From Staphylococcus simulans (GTDB lineage Bacteria; Bacillota; Bacilli; Staphylococcales; Staphylococcaceae): DNA of 64,000 nt. Under the pieces are notes generated by a model that was not told the origin of the DNA, did no database searches, and was given only the letters and a program-made list of their open reading frames with translations. Location: the NCBI RefSeq assembly GCF_002902285.1, contig NZ_PPRU01000018.1, positions 59,927 to 123,926 on the forward strand. Reading direction: 5' to 3'. Of this stretch, positions 33,558 through 42,723 are shown in pieces (position 1 is the stretch's first letter; each line of letters opens with the position of its first letter). Position numbers and translations under genes: made by a program.

Positions 33558-34244
33558 TCATAAATAAGTATTGCTGTTTTTCTTCACAAAATGATGGTCG
33601 ACATAAAACGCAATTGGCGTGATGATGAATGAGACAATAATAAATGTCCAATTACCAATATGGATGGACGGACCAAATGTAGGATAAGATTGCGGGATAT
33701 ATAAGACATAAAATAACAGCGCAATTAAGCCGAAAATAACCGCATAAGTTAAAAGCCAAACCCAGTTAGACTTATTGAAAGCTTGTATTTGTACCGTTTT
33801 AAAAATCCACCATACGAATAAAAAGATGATAAATAATCCCATTAATACGATGATTGGGAATGTGAAATAATAGATAGGTTTTTCACCTATGAAGAAGCCT
33901 ATAAATCCTTTAAAGAACGCAAAAATACCAAGTAAAAACAAAATGTGATGCCAAATATATTTGAAAATATTTTGTACCGTTTCGTTTTTTAGTTTTTTAA
34001 TCGTTTCTTTCGCATGCGCACGAGGATTATGATCAAAGAAATCCATGGCTAACATACCCTGGTTTTCTGATTTTAGCAGTTCTTTTAAAATACGATTCAA
34101 CATTAATTCAGAATCATGAGGGTTGACGCGTAAATCAGCACGAATATAAGTCATATAGCTTTCGAAAATTTCGCGGTCTGTATTATTAAGATGCAACGCT
34201 TTTACGTTATTTTCGCGCATCAATTGTTCTGTAGATTTAGCCAT
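33558..34244 (-). CDS. DUF1129-family membrane protein
   Basis: This 228-aa protein has a soluble helical N-terminal third (residues 1-85, with NNTDREIFESYMTYIRADLRV) followed by five to six membrane helices. This layout fits the DUF1129 family, found in Firmicutes with unknown function. The frame extends to 34274, but CGGAGGGC is 8 bases before the ATG at 34244, so the shorter start is used. It is monocistronic on the minus strand. Confidence 0.75.
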   Translation of the reverse strand: MAKSTEQLMRENNVKALHLNNTDREIFESYMTYIRADLRVNPHDSELMLNRILKELLKSENQGMLAMDFFDHNPRAHAKETIKKLKNETVQNIFKYIWHHILFLLGIFAFFKGFIGFFIGEKPIYYFTFPIIVLMGLFIIFLFVWWIFKTVQIQAFNKSNWVWLLTYAVIFGLIALLFYVLYIPQSYPTFGPSIHIGNWTFIIVSFIITPIAFYVDHHFVKKNSNTYL

Positions 34245-34448
34245 TGCTTTTGCCCTCCGATTCATATTATACAATCAAGCATATTATGACTAAATTGCGC
34301 GCATAAATCAATGATTGAAGCAATATCTCGCTTTCTTTTTTTAGTGTATGCGTGGAAACTATGAGCGAAGCCGGATACATGGTAAAATATACATAGCAAA
34401 TTGACGTTACATAGGCGTTGGATTCATGGTAAAAGGAGTTAAAGATAC

Positions 34449-34829
34449 ATGAAAAAAGTGATGATGGTGCTGTTAGCTTCAACTTTAATGTTAAGTGCTT
34501 GCGGTAAAAGTGACGAGAAGACAGCGCTTGAGAATGATATCAAACAACTAGAGAAAGAAAACAAACAGTTGAAAGATAAAAAAGAGAAGTTGGAAAAAGA
34601 ACAAAAATCAGTGAAAGAACGTGTAGATAAGTTAGAAGATGAAGTGAAAGATAAAGTTGCGACAGAAAGAGCAAAACAACAATCTGAAGCAGAAGACAAA
34701 GCTAAAAAAGAACAAGAAGCTAAAGATAAAAAGGAAAAAGCAGCTAAAACGTCATCTAACACAACAAAAGAAAGTGATCAAAAATCACACACACCGCATT
34801 CTGACAAGAAAGAAAACAAACCGTCTTAA
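34449..34829 (+). CDS. Small lipoprotein with coiled coil
   Basis: This 126-aa exported lipoprotein has a signal peptide and lipobox LMLSAC (Cys near residue 19), followed by a long charged coiled coil (about 25-100, dominated by K/E with heptad leucines: LENDIKQLEKENKQLKDKKEKL region) and a Ser/Lys/His-rich low-complexity tail. It probably extends from the membrane into the wall. No enzymatic motif. AAAAGGAG precedes the ATG. Confidence 0.75.
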   Translation: MKKVMMVLLASTLMLSACGKSDEKTALENDIKQLEKENKQLKDKKEKLEKEQKSVKERVDKLEDEVKDKVATERAKQQSEAEDKAKKEQEAKDKKEKAAKTSSNTTKESDQKSHTPHSDKKENKPS

Positions 34830-34900
34830 GCGTTTGTTTGAAAAGTCAGAAGGGTATTAAATAGGTAATGGATAAACGAACTAAAGGAGTCGATTGAATC

Positions 34901-35212
34901 ATGTACGAACAACAATTTTTTGAATTAGAAGGTAATAAGATGACTTTAAGAGAAGTCGGCAAAGCCATCGAAAAAATTACAGGCTACCAACATGATGCGC
35001 CTTCAGCACAAGTAAGACGCAGAGTTGCGCAAAAGCCTAATTTTGAATCAGATACAGATACATTTGAAGCAACTTATAAATTAAGTCATTTAGGCGATTT
35101 TGTTGACGTAGTATTTACAGCACCTAAAAGCGAACGTGATCGTTTACAAGAAGTGCCTGTAACTGTTCAATTAATCAGTTATAATACGCGTTCTGAATTT
35201 CCTCAAGCATAA
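34901..35212 (+). CDS. Conserved hypothetical protein
   Basis: This 103-aa soluble protein has no named domain I recognise. It begins with a short acidic beta strand (YEQQFFELEGNKMTLREVGKAI region), then a helical stretch with KITGYQHDAPSAQVRRRV, and ends in beta strands FVDVVFTAPKSERDRL and VPVTVQLISY. AAAGGAG is 10 bases ahead of the ATG. It has the composition of a core gene and lies 71 bases after the lipoprotein. Confidence 0.6.
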   Translation: MYEQQFFELEGNKMTLREVGKAIEKITGYQHDAPSAQVRRRVAQKPNFESDTDTFEATYKLSHLGDFVDVVFTAPKSERDRLQEVPVTVQLISYNTRSEFPQA

Positions 35213-35245
35213 TCGCAACTATAAGTAATTTCGACAATCTTATAA

Positions 35246-35338
35246 AGTATACAAAAAGGCGCTTATAAGTGAAGTCATATCGCTTTGCATTACTATCATG
35301 ATTAGAGAACACTTTACTAAAGTGCTTTTTTGTATATC
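35246..35338 (+). terminator. Long imperfect hairpin with terminator-like end
   Basis: GTATACAAAAAGGCGCTT at 35247 pairs with AAGTGCTTTTTTGTATAT at about 35319-35336, enclosing a long AT-rich loop. The stem base is A/T only and the polyT is within the stem, so termination strength is uncertain. Confidence 0.5.
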
Positions 35339-35390
35339 GATTTTTTAGATAGAGTACAAGAGATTGAATGGGTGTACGAGGTGGAATCAA

Positions 35391-35936
35391 ATGAGTGTAT
35401 ATTTGGAAACACAACGTTTAAAGTTAAGAGATTGGGAAGATAAAGATTTATTGCCATTTCAAAAAATGAATGCGAATCGACAAGTTCGCAGATTCTTCCC
35501 AAGTATATTAAGCTATCGCCGTTCTGAATTGGATATGCAGGCGATGCAGAAACAACTGAAACAATCAGGCATTGGTTTATTTGCGGTAGAATTGAAAGAA
35601 AGCGGAGAATGGATTGGCTTTATCGGATTGAATTATCTCCCTAAACGCAGTCAGTATCCATTTAAAGATCTGCCTTTCTTTGAAATTGGATGGCGTTTGA
35701 TACCTGAGGTTTGGGACAATGGTATCGCAACAGAAGGGGCAAAAGCAGTGCTTGAATATGCCAAAGAAAAAGGTATCGAAGAAGTTTATAGTCTAACAGC
35801 CAAAACAAATATGGCTTCAAGAAGAGTGATGGAAAAAATCGGTATGACATATTTAGAAGACTATGAATTACCGAATGTGTCAGCAGCTCATCCATTAAAA
35901 ACACAAGTCAGATATTATAAAAAGCTGAATGAATAA
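35391..35936 (+). CDS. GNAT acetyltransferase, RimJ/RimL-like
   Basis: This 181-aa acetyltransferase starts LETQRLKLRDWEDKDLLPF, the usual opening of RimJ/RimL-type ribosomal protein or small-molecule acetyltransferases, and has the CoA motif EVWDNGIATEGAKAVLEYA near 106-124 and NMASRRVMEKIGM near 145-157. Substrate unknown. The frame is open from 35364, but GAGGTGG lies 6 bases ahead of the ATG at 35391. A terminator follows. Confidence 0.85.
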   Translation: MSVYLETQRLKLRDWEDKDLLPFQKMNANRQVRRFFPSILSYRRSELDMQAMQKQLKQSGIGLFAVELKESGEWIGFIGLNYLPKRSQYPFKDLPFFEIGWRLIPEVWDNGIATEGAKAVLEYAKEKGIEEVYSLTAKTNMASRRVMEKIGMTYLEDYELPNVSAAHPLKTQVRYYKKLNE

Positions 35937-35972
35937 AGCGAGAAACTCAAGGTGACGTTTCTCGCTTTTTGT
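35936..35972 (+). terminator. Intrinsic terminator
   Basis: AAAGCGAGAAAC and GTTTCTCGCTTT pair perfectly over a 10-base loop, then TTGTTTT. Confidence 0.9.
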
Positions 35973-36010
35973 TTTGAATGAACATAAGTATGTTATTTAA
36001 TTTAGAAGTG

Positions 36011-36586
36011 TTAATCATAAGTACGTGTACCGACAGAACGATAGTGTTCTAAACCGTCGAATAAATCATCTAAGTTATCATAAAGCGGAGCTAAGCCGCG
36101 ATATTTATCATCAATGAAACCAGCTTCAATCATAGATTCAATGAGTTGTTGAAGCGGTTCGAAAAAGTTGTTGATATTAAAAACTGCCATCGGTTTATCG
36201 TGGATACCGATTTGTGCCCAACTATATGTTTCAAAGAACTCTTCAAGTGAACCAGCGCCGCCAGGTGCTAAGATAAATGCATCGGCTAATTCACTCATTT
36301 TAGCTTTGCGACCATGAAGAGAGTCGACTAATACTAAATCTGTTAAGCGTTGACTCGTAATTTCTTTATCATCTAAGCTTTTCGGCATCACACCAATCGC
36401 TTCTCCACCGTTATCTAAGACGCCATTAGAAATTGCGCCCATTACACCGACAGAGCCGGCACCGTAGACTAAAGTATAACCATTTTCTGCCATGTATTTA
36501 CCTAAAGCATAGCCTTGCTCCATATAAACTTTATCTTTCCCTCTGCTTGCGCCGCAAAATACTGCAATACGTTTTAATTTACTCAT
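36011..36586 (-). CDS. LOG-family protein (nucleoside 5'-monophosphate phosphoribohydrolase)
   Basis: This 191-aa protein has the LOG/YvdD signature: GSASRG-type start (FCGASRGKD), GAGSVGVMGAISNGVL near 45-60, and the catalytic PGGAGSLEEFFETYSWAQ motif (PGGxGTxxE type) near 108-125. LOG proteins split cytokinin-like or purine nucleoside monophosphates; in bacteria they may act in purine salvage. An upstream ATG at 36595 abuts AGGAG directly, so the ATG at 36586, 9 bases from AGGAG, is taken. It is last in a three-gene minus-strand run. Confidence 0.85.
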   Translation of the reverse strand: MSKLKRIAVFCGASRGKDKVYMEQGYALGKYMAENGYTLVYGAGSVGVMGAISNGVLDNGGEAIGVMPKSLDDKEITSQRLTDLVLVDSLHGRKAKMSELADAFILAPGGAGSLEEFFETYSWAQIGIHDKPMAVFNINNFFEPLQQLIESMIEAGFIDDKYRGLAPLYDNLDDLFDGLEHYRSVGTRTYD

Positions 36587-36598
36587 AAATGTCATCTC

Positions 36599-37051
36599 CT
36601 AAGAAGAAATCTGATTGATTACACGTTTAAATGCTTGCTCAAAATGATTGCGTGTCTCTTCTGAGAACTTTTTCGGACCTTTATGACGTCCTCCTTGACG
36701 TCTGGTTTGTGCATTCAAATAACGTTGTTCGAGTAAGGAATTAATATTCTTATCACTATATAGCATACCATTATGATGCATCACGTACTGTATTTTATTA
36801 ATCAATAGGTTAGCTAAACCATAATCTTGTGTGACTACAATGTCATTTGGCTTGGCTAATTGAACAATTTTATAATCCACTTGATCAGGACCATCATCGA
36901 CGTAAACGACACGAACATGGTCAGGATAATCTCGCATTGAAAAGTGTGCATAACTACGTACCAACACAACAAAAATGCCTGTCCCTTCAGTCAATTGAAT
37001 AATTGAATCTGTAACGGGACAAGCATCACCATCAATAATGACTTGTGTCAT
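36599..37051 (-). CDS. DUF188 (YaiI/YqxD) family protein
   Basis: This 150-aa PIN-like protein has the family start IIDGDACPV, then DDGPDQVDYKIVQLA, VVTQDYGLA and a late QTRRQGGRHKGPKKF. Aspartates at these motifs form a nuclease-like metal site, but activity is not established for the family. It begins one codon after the stop of the upstream gene (TAA-ATG junction at 37049-37054), so it is translationally coupled. Confidence 0.85.
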   Translation of the reverse strand: MTQVIIDGDACPVTDSIIQLTEGTGIFVVLVRSYAHFSMRDYPDHVRVVYVDDGPDQVDYKIVQLAKPNDIVVTQDYGLANLLINKIQYVMHHNGMLYSDKNINSLLEQRYLNAQTRRQGGRHKGPKKFSEETRNHFEQAFKRVINQISS

Positions 37052-37753
37052 TTAGAGATTCGGCTTATTTTCATGTTTTTGAATCTCTGCGATGCGTTCT
37101 TCTTCGTTGGCACGTCTAGCTTCTTCTTCAGCTTTTAAACGTTGTTCAATGCGAACTTCCAAAATACGATTCATGTCATAAGCTTCATCTTTATTTTCTT
37201 GTTCAAGTTCTTCACCTTTATTGTGAAGTTGTTTGTCAGATTGACCGCCTGGTACAAGTCCGACTTTTTTCTCGTATTTCTGAGCGTCTTTTAATTCTTT
37301 CACGAGACGTTTACGAGTTGCTTCTGAATCTTTATCTTCTTTTTTATGGCGTTTTTCAATGTTTTTCTCTAATTTCTTCGCCATTTTTTCAGCTTCTTTA
37401 GCGTTTTGTTTTTCTAATTTGTCACCTTTAGCTTTGATGCGTTCTGGGTCATTGGCTTTCGCTTCTTTTTTAGCTTGGCGTTTTTCTTCGATTTCTTGTT
37501 TCTTCTCGCTTACATATTGTTTAAGGTCAGAAGATTTATTAGAAACCGCTGACGCAGCTTTAGAAGATTTATCTGATACACCGCTCGCAAATTGTGAAGA
37601 CTTGTCAGAAACACTTTGTCTTAAACCTGCGGTTTTATCATTCAATTTTTGTACATCAGGATGATCTTTGATGCGTTTTCTTTCCACAATTAAAGGTACA
37701 AGAATGATAGGTAATACCGTTAACAATGTTCTAATTAATCGTTTCTTCTCCAT
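37052..37753 (-). CDS. Anchored helical protein with 11-residue repeats
   Basis: This 233-aa protein has one N-terminal membrane helix (about 8-24: LLTVLPIILVPLIV) and then a long charged helical region. Residues about 46-90 show four 11-residue units starting VSDKSSQ, VSDKSSK, VSNKSSD and VSEKKQE, resembling LEA/YtxH-type 11-mers. The rest is Lys/Glu/Ala-rich coiled coil. I do not recognise a named function. The frame extends to 37768, but ATGGAGG there acts as the ribosome binding site for the ATG at 37753. It is first of three coupled genes. Confidence 0.65.
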   Translation of the reverse strand: MEKKRLIRTLLTVLPIILVPLIVERKRIKDHPDVQKLNDKTAGLRQSVSDKSSQFASGVSDKSSKAASAVSNKSSDLKQYVSEKKQEIEEKRQAKKEAKANDPERIKAKGDKLEKQNAKEAEKMAKKLEKNIEKRHKKEDKDSEATRKRLVKELKDAQKYEKKVGLVPGGQSDKQLHNKGEELEQENKDEAYDMNRILEVRIEQRLKAEEEARRANEEERIAEIQKHENKPNL

Positions 37754-37879
37754 TTGAATGGCCTCCATTTATTAGTATATAACATTTAAATACCCCGACT
37801 GATTAGGGGATAAACGAATACCCTTGTATCATACATAACTTTTTCCATCGATTAAAGCATCAGTAATTGAAGGCATGAA

Positions 37880-37911
37880 AAAAACCAGCATTGAAATTCA
37901 ATGCTGGTGAG
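37880..37911 (-). terminator. Intrinsic terminator of uppP
   Basis: CCAGCATTGAA and TTCAATGCTGG pair; on the minus strand it is followed by TTTTTTTC. Confidence 0.9.
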
Positions 37912-37919
37912 TGTATCAA

Positions 37920-38819
37920 TTAAATGCCTTTTCCGATTCCGAATCCGAAATAAAGGATTGCGATAAAGATAACTAAAATAATACGGTAAATCGCAAAAGG
38001 TACCAATTTAATACGGTTAATTAAGTTTAAGAATAAGCGGATAGATAATAATCCGAATAAGAATGCGGCAATAAAGCCGATTAAGTAAAACGGAATGTGA
38101 TTTAAATGAATATATTCCATATGTTTTACCAATGATAAACCACTTGCGGCTAACATAACTGGTACAGCCATAATAAATGTGAAGTCAGAGGCAGCTTTAT
38201 AGTTTAATTTCATTAATACCCCAGTTGAAATTGTTGAACCGCTTCGACTGAACCCTGGCCACATCGCAACCGCTTGTGATAAACCAATAATAAATGCTTG
38301 AACATAAGTAATTTGATCAAGGTGCTCACGGTGTGCATAACGACGGCTGAACTTTTGTGCGAAAATCATATAGAACGCACCTAATAAAAGTCCAATCATA
38401 ACAGTCGGCACACTGAATAAGTATGTTTCGATTAAATCATCGAATAATAAACCTAAAACACCAGCAGGAATCATCCCTACTAAAACGTGCCAAATCGTTA
38501 GACGTTTGTGTTTAGATTGAGCCGTTCTGCTTAAAGTTTCTCCTTCAGTATGTTCCGTAGATGGTGCAGTATGTTTATACTTTCCAAGGCGGAACATTTC
38601 AAAATAACGGTTTCTAAATACCCACGCTGCCGCAAATACAGAACCTAACTGTATGACGATCTTAAAGGTGAATGCGGATTCTGATCCTAAGAAGCTCGTC
38701 GATTTCAGCCAGATGTCGTCTACAAGAATCATATGTCCTGTTGAGGATACAGGCGCAAATTCTGTCAAACCTTCGACAATCCCCAAAATCAGCGCTTTGA
38801 GTAATTCTAACAATAACAT
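37920..38819 (-). CDS. uppP: Undecaprenyl-diphosphatase UppP (BacA)
   Basis: This 299-aa membrane phosphatase recycles undecaprenyl pyrophosphate to the carrier phosphate for peptidoglycan and teichoic acid synthesis, and its level sets bacitracin tolerance. Landmarks are EGLTEFAPVSSTGH (about 16-29, catalytic Glu region; Ala replaces the commoner Leu) and the PGFSRSGSTIS motif near 184-194. A charged cytoplasmic insertion (about 85-105) is slightly longer than in E. coli. AAGGAAGG precedes the ATG. Monocistronic. Confidence 0.93.
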   Translation of the reverse strand: MLLLELLKALILGIVEGLTEFAPVSSTGHMILVDDIWLKSTSFLGSESAFTFKIVIQLGSVFAAAWVFRNRYFEMFRLGKYKHTAPSTEHTEGETLSRTAQSKHKRLTIWHVLVGMIPAGVLGLLFDDLIETYLFSVPTVMIGLLLGAFYMIFAQKFSRRYAHREHLDQITYVQAFIIGLSQAVAMWPGFSRSGSTISTGVLMKLNYKAASDFTFIMAVPVMLAASGLSLVKHMEYIHLNHIPFYLIGFIAAFLFGLLSIRLFLNLINRIKLVPFAIYRIILVIFIAILYFGFGIGKGI

Positions 38820-39146
38820 AGTGTACCTTCCTTATTTCAAAATATATTTTGTATGAATGTATGTAAATACCAGTTGAAACAACTTTTATGATAGCACATA
38901 AAAAAATCTTTGTGCTACTAATTCTCGTAGTAAATTGAAAGATAAGACTTAAGATGTAGGTCTTTCAAAAATTATGACAAAACTTTGAAGGTTAATTTCT
39001 TATTTGAAATTAATTTTGAGTCGAATAAATTGAAAATTCTACTTATATGTTTTAAGTTGAAGATAAGACATTTTTGACACAAATGACTATTAAGGACATA
39101 AGACGTCCTGATATCTATTAATTAAAGATGAAACGATAGTAAAGTG
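38820..39146. other. Gene-free region between uppP and cydD
   Basis: About 330 bases of AT-rich divergent intergenic DNA. I see no clear regulator site beyond ordinary promoter-like TATAAT/TTGACA fragments; a hairpin follows at 39147. Confidence 0.4.
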
Positions 39147-39192
39147 GGTGGGACAAGTATGCATGACATACATACGTGTTCCACCTTTATTG
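39147..39192 (+). promoter_or_regulatory. Terminator-like hairpin in the cydDC leader
   Basis: GGTGGGACA (39147-39155) and TGTTCCACC (39177-39185), with inner arms GTATG/CATAC, form a strong stem followed by TTTATTGTG. It stands 54 bases ahead of cydD with no gene upstream on this strand, so it would act as an attenuator or be a dispersed intergenic element. Confidence 0.5.
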
Positions 39193-39238
39193 TGTCAAAA
39201 TTAATCGATGCCTGATTAAATAAAAAGGGTGAAAAAAG

Positions 39239-40879
39239 ATGAAACATTTAATGCGTTACGCACTGAAATACAAGCAATACCCCATCGTCATGGGTATCAT
39301 TTGTGCACTATTAGCTGTGATTGTAGTCGTACAAAATGTGACCATTGCGAAAGTGTTAGATAAAATGCTGATTCAGAATTCGCATCATTACCATATTTCA
39401 ACGTTATTGATGATTTTATTGGCCTCTTTAATATTACGTGCAGTATTGAATATGTCCAATCAATGGATGGGGACAGAACTCGCATATAAAGTGAAAGGCA
39501 CACTGCGTCGTCGTATGGTAGATCATCACACGAGACAACCTGTCGGTGCTCAAATGAGTGTGATGACTGAAAGCATTGATGGAATTACGCCATTTTATCA
39601 AGATTACTTACCTCAAGTGTTTAAAGCAGTACTTGTACCTGTAGTGATTATTATTGCGATGTGTTTTATTCATTTGAATACTGCGATTATTATGATGGTG
39701 ACAGCGCCTTTTATTCCTGTGTTCTATATCATTTTCGGATTAAAAACACGTGATGAATCTAAGGAACAAATGACTTATTTAACACAATTCAGCCAGCGCT
39801 TCTTAAACTTAGCGCAAGGCTTAGTCACTTTAAAATTATTCAACCGTTCTAAACAAGCTGAACAAGCTATTTATCAAGAAAGCACACGCTTTAGAGATTT
39901 AACAATGAATATTTTACGTAGCGCCTTTTTATCTGGGTTGCTATTGGAATTTATCAGTTTGTTAGGTATTGGCTTAGTTGCGCTAGAAGCAGGACTTGGT
40001 TTGGTGCTCTTTCATAATCTTACTTTCGAAACAGCTGCGATTGCGATTATTTTAGCACCAGAGTTCTACAACTCTATTAAAGACCTTGGTCAAGCATTCC
40101 ATACTGGTAAACAAAGCGAAGGAGCAGCAGATGTCGTATTCGATGCGCTTGATCAAGAAATGGATGACGCTACTTTAACCAAACAACACGTCAATCCTAA
40201 ACAAGAGGCGTTGATTCAGTTGGAACATGTATCTTATCGTTATCCAGAAGCAGATAGAGCAGCAGTTAAAGATGTGAGCTTTAATATTTATGAAGGCGAA
40301 CAGATTGCCTTAGTCGGTCCAAGCGGTGCAGGGAAGACGACACTTTCTGAATTGATTTTACAGCACAGACAACCGACAGATGGCTATGTTTCTTTTCAAT
40401 TCGAACACTTAAAAATGGGTGTGTTAAGTCAACAACCTTATATTTTCAATGCGACAATTAAAGAAAATGTCTCAATGTTTGAAGCGGTTGAGGATGAAAA
40501 GGTGATTGAGGTGTTAGCAGCGGTTGGTTTAATGGAAAAAATCAATCAATTGCCTCAAGGTATTGAAACGTATATCGGAGAAGGCGGCGAGATGTTATCA
40601 GGCGGGCAAATGCGTCGTATTGAATTATCGCGTGTATTGTTAGCACAACCAGAATTGGTTGTTTTTGATGAGCCAGCCACAGGTTTAGATGTTTGGACAG
40701 AGCGTACGATTCAAGAAGCACTGAATACTTATTTTAAAGAAAGTACCGTTATTATGATTGCACACCGTGAAAGTACAATTCGTATGGCACAACGTCGTAT
40801 TTATATGGAAGGTGGCCATATGATTACAGATGATCAAGTCATTTCCACGCAAAGAGACAAAGGACGTGATAGACAATGA
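39239..40879 (+). CDS. cydD: CydD, thiol reductant ABC exporter subunit
   Basis: This 546-aa half-transporter has six helices (about 15-290) and an ABC ATPase domain with Walker A GPSGAGKTT near 361-369, signature LSGGQMRRIELSRVLL and Walker B LVVFDEPATGLD. The CydDC exporter moves cysteine/glutathione to the outside and supports cytochrome bd maturation. Here the cyd oxidase genes are not adjacent. AAAAAGGGTG precedes the ATG. The stop overlaps the cydC start by 4 bases. Confidence 0.87.
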   Translation: MKHLMRYALKYKQYPIVMGIICALLAVIVVVQNVTIAKVLDKMLIQNSHHYHISTLLMILLASLILRAVLNMSNQWMGTELAYKVKGTLRRRMVDHHTRQPVGAQMSVMTESIDGITPFYQDYLPQVFKAVLVPVVIIIAMCFIHLNTAIIMMVTAPFIPVFYIIFGLKTRDESKEQMTYLTQFSQRFLNLAQGLVTLKLFNRSKQAEQAIYQESTRFRDLTMNILRSAFLSGLLLEFISLLGIGLVALEAGLGLVLFHNLTFETAAIAIILAPEFYNSIKDLGQAFHTGKQSEGAADVVFDALDQEMDDATLTKQHVNPKQEALIQLEHVSYRYPEADRAAVKDVSFNIYEGEQIALVGPSGAGKTTLSELILQHRQPTDGYVSFQFEHLKMGVLSQQPYIFNATIKENVSMFEAVEDEKVIEVLAAVGLMEKINQLPQGIETYIGEGGEMLSGGQMRRIELSRVLLAQPELVVFDEPATGLDVWTERTIQEALNTYFKESTVIMIAHRESTIRMAQRRIYMEGGHMITDDQVISTQRDKGRDRQ

Positions 40880-42543
40880 AACGACGCGGCATTCAATTTA
40901 AGTTAGATAAAGATTTAGCTTTAGCGATATTGTTTGGAGTTATCGGTAGTTTAGTCGCAATCGGTATGTTCTTTTTAAGTGGTTTAATGATTGCGCAAGC
41001 TGCGAAAAATGTACCGTTATATGGTTTGATTGTCTTAGTGGTCAGCGTGAAAATGTTTGGGATTATCCGTGCGATTATGCGTTATTTTGAACGTTTATAC
41101 TCACATCGAACAACTTTCACGATGTTAAGAGACGTCAGAACACAATTCTTCAAAGGCTTGATTCAAGTTGTACCGGATATTTATCGTAAATTTAAATCCA
41201 GTGATTTGATTGCACGAATGGTATCACGCGTAGAAGCGTTACAGAATATTTATTTACGCGTTTATTATCCGCCTGTGGTTATTGGTATCACGGCAGCTAT
41301 TACGATATTAACCTTGTGGTTCTTTTCTTGGATGCATGCCGTCTTATTATTAGTCAGTATGTTAATTTCATTAGGTGTCTTACCTTGGATTTCTGCGAAG
41401 CGTGCACAATTATTGAACGCACGAGCAGCTCAAGATGAATCATCATTTTTAAGCCGCTTCTACGACTATAAAGAAGGCTATGAAGAACTAGCACGATTCA
41501 AACAATTAAAACCCTATCATCAATCTGTACTTAAGGCACTCTCTAAATACAGCCATCAACAACGTAATGAACAACGTTTCTTAACGCTTTATGAATTTAT
41601 GTTAGATTTAGTTTCTATGTTGGCCTTGTTCTTTTGTGTTTGGTTAGGTGTCATACAAGTTCAAAATGGACAATTAGATGTCATCTATTTAACAAGTATT
41701 GTATTGATGTTGTTGACGTTATTTGAACAAGCAGTAACGATGAGTAATGTGGCTTACTTTAAAGCAGATACAGACCAAGCATTAGTAGAAATTGAAGAGG
41801 TCTTGCAAGAAGTGCCAGAAACACCTGAAAGTTCAAAACAAGTGAATAATACGCAGATACTAGCAGTTGATGATGTGACTTTCCAATATGAACATCAAGT
41901 TACAAAGGTATTAGAACACATTCAATTAGATATCCAGCCTGGTGAAAAGCTTGCGATTATCGGACCTTCAGGTTCAGGTAAGAGTACTTTACTGCAAGTG
42001 CTGGCTGGTTTATATCAAACAACACAAGGTTCTGTTACTTATCAAGGTCAATCAGTATATGAGATGTCTGAAGCGTCTAAAGCAGAGACGCTTAATGTCT
42101 TATTGCAGCACCAACAACTCTTTGATGGTACAGTGCGTGATAATTTATTATCAGATTACAGTGATAATGAAATGCGTGCTGTCTTAGATGACTTAGGTTT
42201 AGCGTATATTGATTTAGACTATGAAATTACCATGAGTGGGGAAGGGCTATCAGGTGGAGAATTGCAGCGGATTTGTCTTGCGAGATTATTCTTAAGAACA
42301 GCACCTGTTTGGCTGATAGACGAACCGACACGTGCATTAGATTGGCATAATAGTCATCGTGTGATGCAACGTCTCTTTAATGAAAGTGAGACGCTTATTG
42401 TCGCAACGCATGATTTAGAATTGTTACCTCAATTTGATCGCATTATCGTCATGATTGAAGGTCAAATTATTGAAAGTGGCACTTATGACAGTTTGCTTCA
42501 ACAACATGGTGCACTTTATGACATGGTGACTTTAAACCGATAA
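40876..42543 (+). CDS. cydC: CydC, thiol reductant ABC exporter subunit
   Basis: This 555-aa partner half-transporter has a membrane domain (about 15-300) and an ATPase with Walker A GPSGSGKST (about 362-370), signature LSGGELQRICLARLFL and Walker B WLIDEPTRALD, where Arg takes the place of the usual Gly before the final ALD. It heterodimerises with CydD. It overlaps cydD in ATGA and is followed by a terminator that probably also ends mgrA from the opposite strand. Confidence 0.87.
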   Translation: MKRRGIQFKLDKDLALAILFGVIGSLVAIGMFFLSGLMIAQAAKNVPLYGLIVLVVSVKMFGIIRAIMRYFERLYSHRTTFTMLRDVRTQFFKGLIQVVPDIYRKFKSSDLIARMVSRVEALQNIYLRVYYPPVVIGITAAITILTLWFFSWMHAVLLLVSMLISLGVLPWISAKRAQLLNARAAQDESSFLSRFYDYKEGYEELARFKQLKPYHQSVLKALSKYSHQQRNEQRFLTLYEFMLDLVSMLALFFCVWLGVIQVQNGQLDVIYLTSIVLMLLTLFEQAVTMSNVAYFKADTDQALVEIEEVLQEVPETPESSKQVNNTQILAVDDVTFQYEHQVTKVLEHIQLDIQPGEKLAIIGPSGSGKSTLLQVLAGLYQTTQGSVTYQGQSVYEMSEASKAETLNVLLQHQQLFDGTVRDNLLSDYSDNEMRAVLDDLGLAYIDLDYEITMSGEGLSGGELQRICLARLFLRTAPVWLIDEPTRALDWHNSHRVMQRLFNESETLIVATHDLELLPQFDRIIVMIEGQIIESGTYDSLLQQHGALYDMVTLNR

Positions 42544-42610
42544 GACTATGTATTTACTCAAAAGATAAGCGCACTAAATCCAATGCTGAGAAGTAAAATG
42601 AAGAAATAGA

Positions 42611-42656
42611 AAAAGCGGTTGAGACCTCTATGACAGAAGTCTCAACCGCTTTGTTT
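42611..42656. terminator. Bidirectional terminator between cydC and mgrA
   Basis: AAAGCGGTTGAGAC and GTCTCAACCGCTTT pair perfectly over 14 bases, with an A-run on the left and Ts on the right. Confidence 0.9.
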
Positions 42657-42723
42657 TTGCTTTATTTAAAAGTGAAAAAACTAAAAATGCAAGTTATCAC
42701 TCTAATTTTAATGGCATTCGAAA

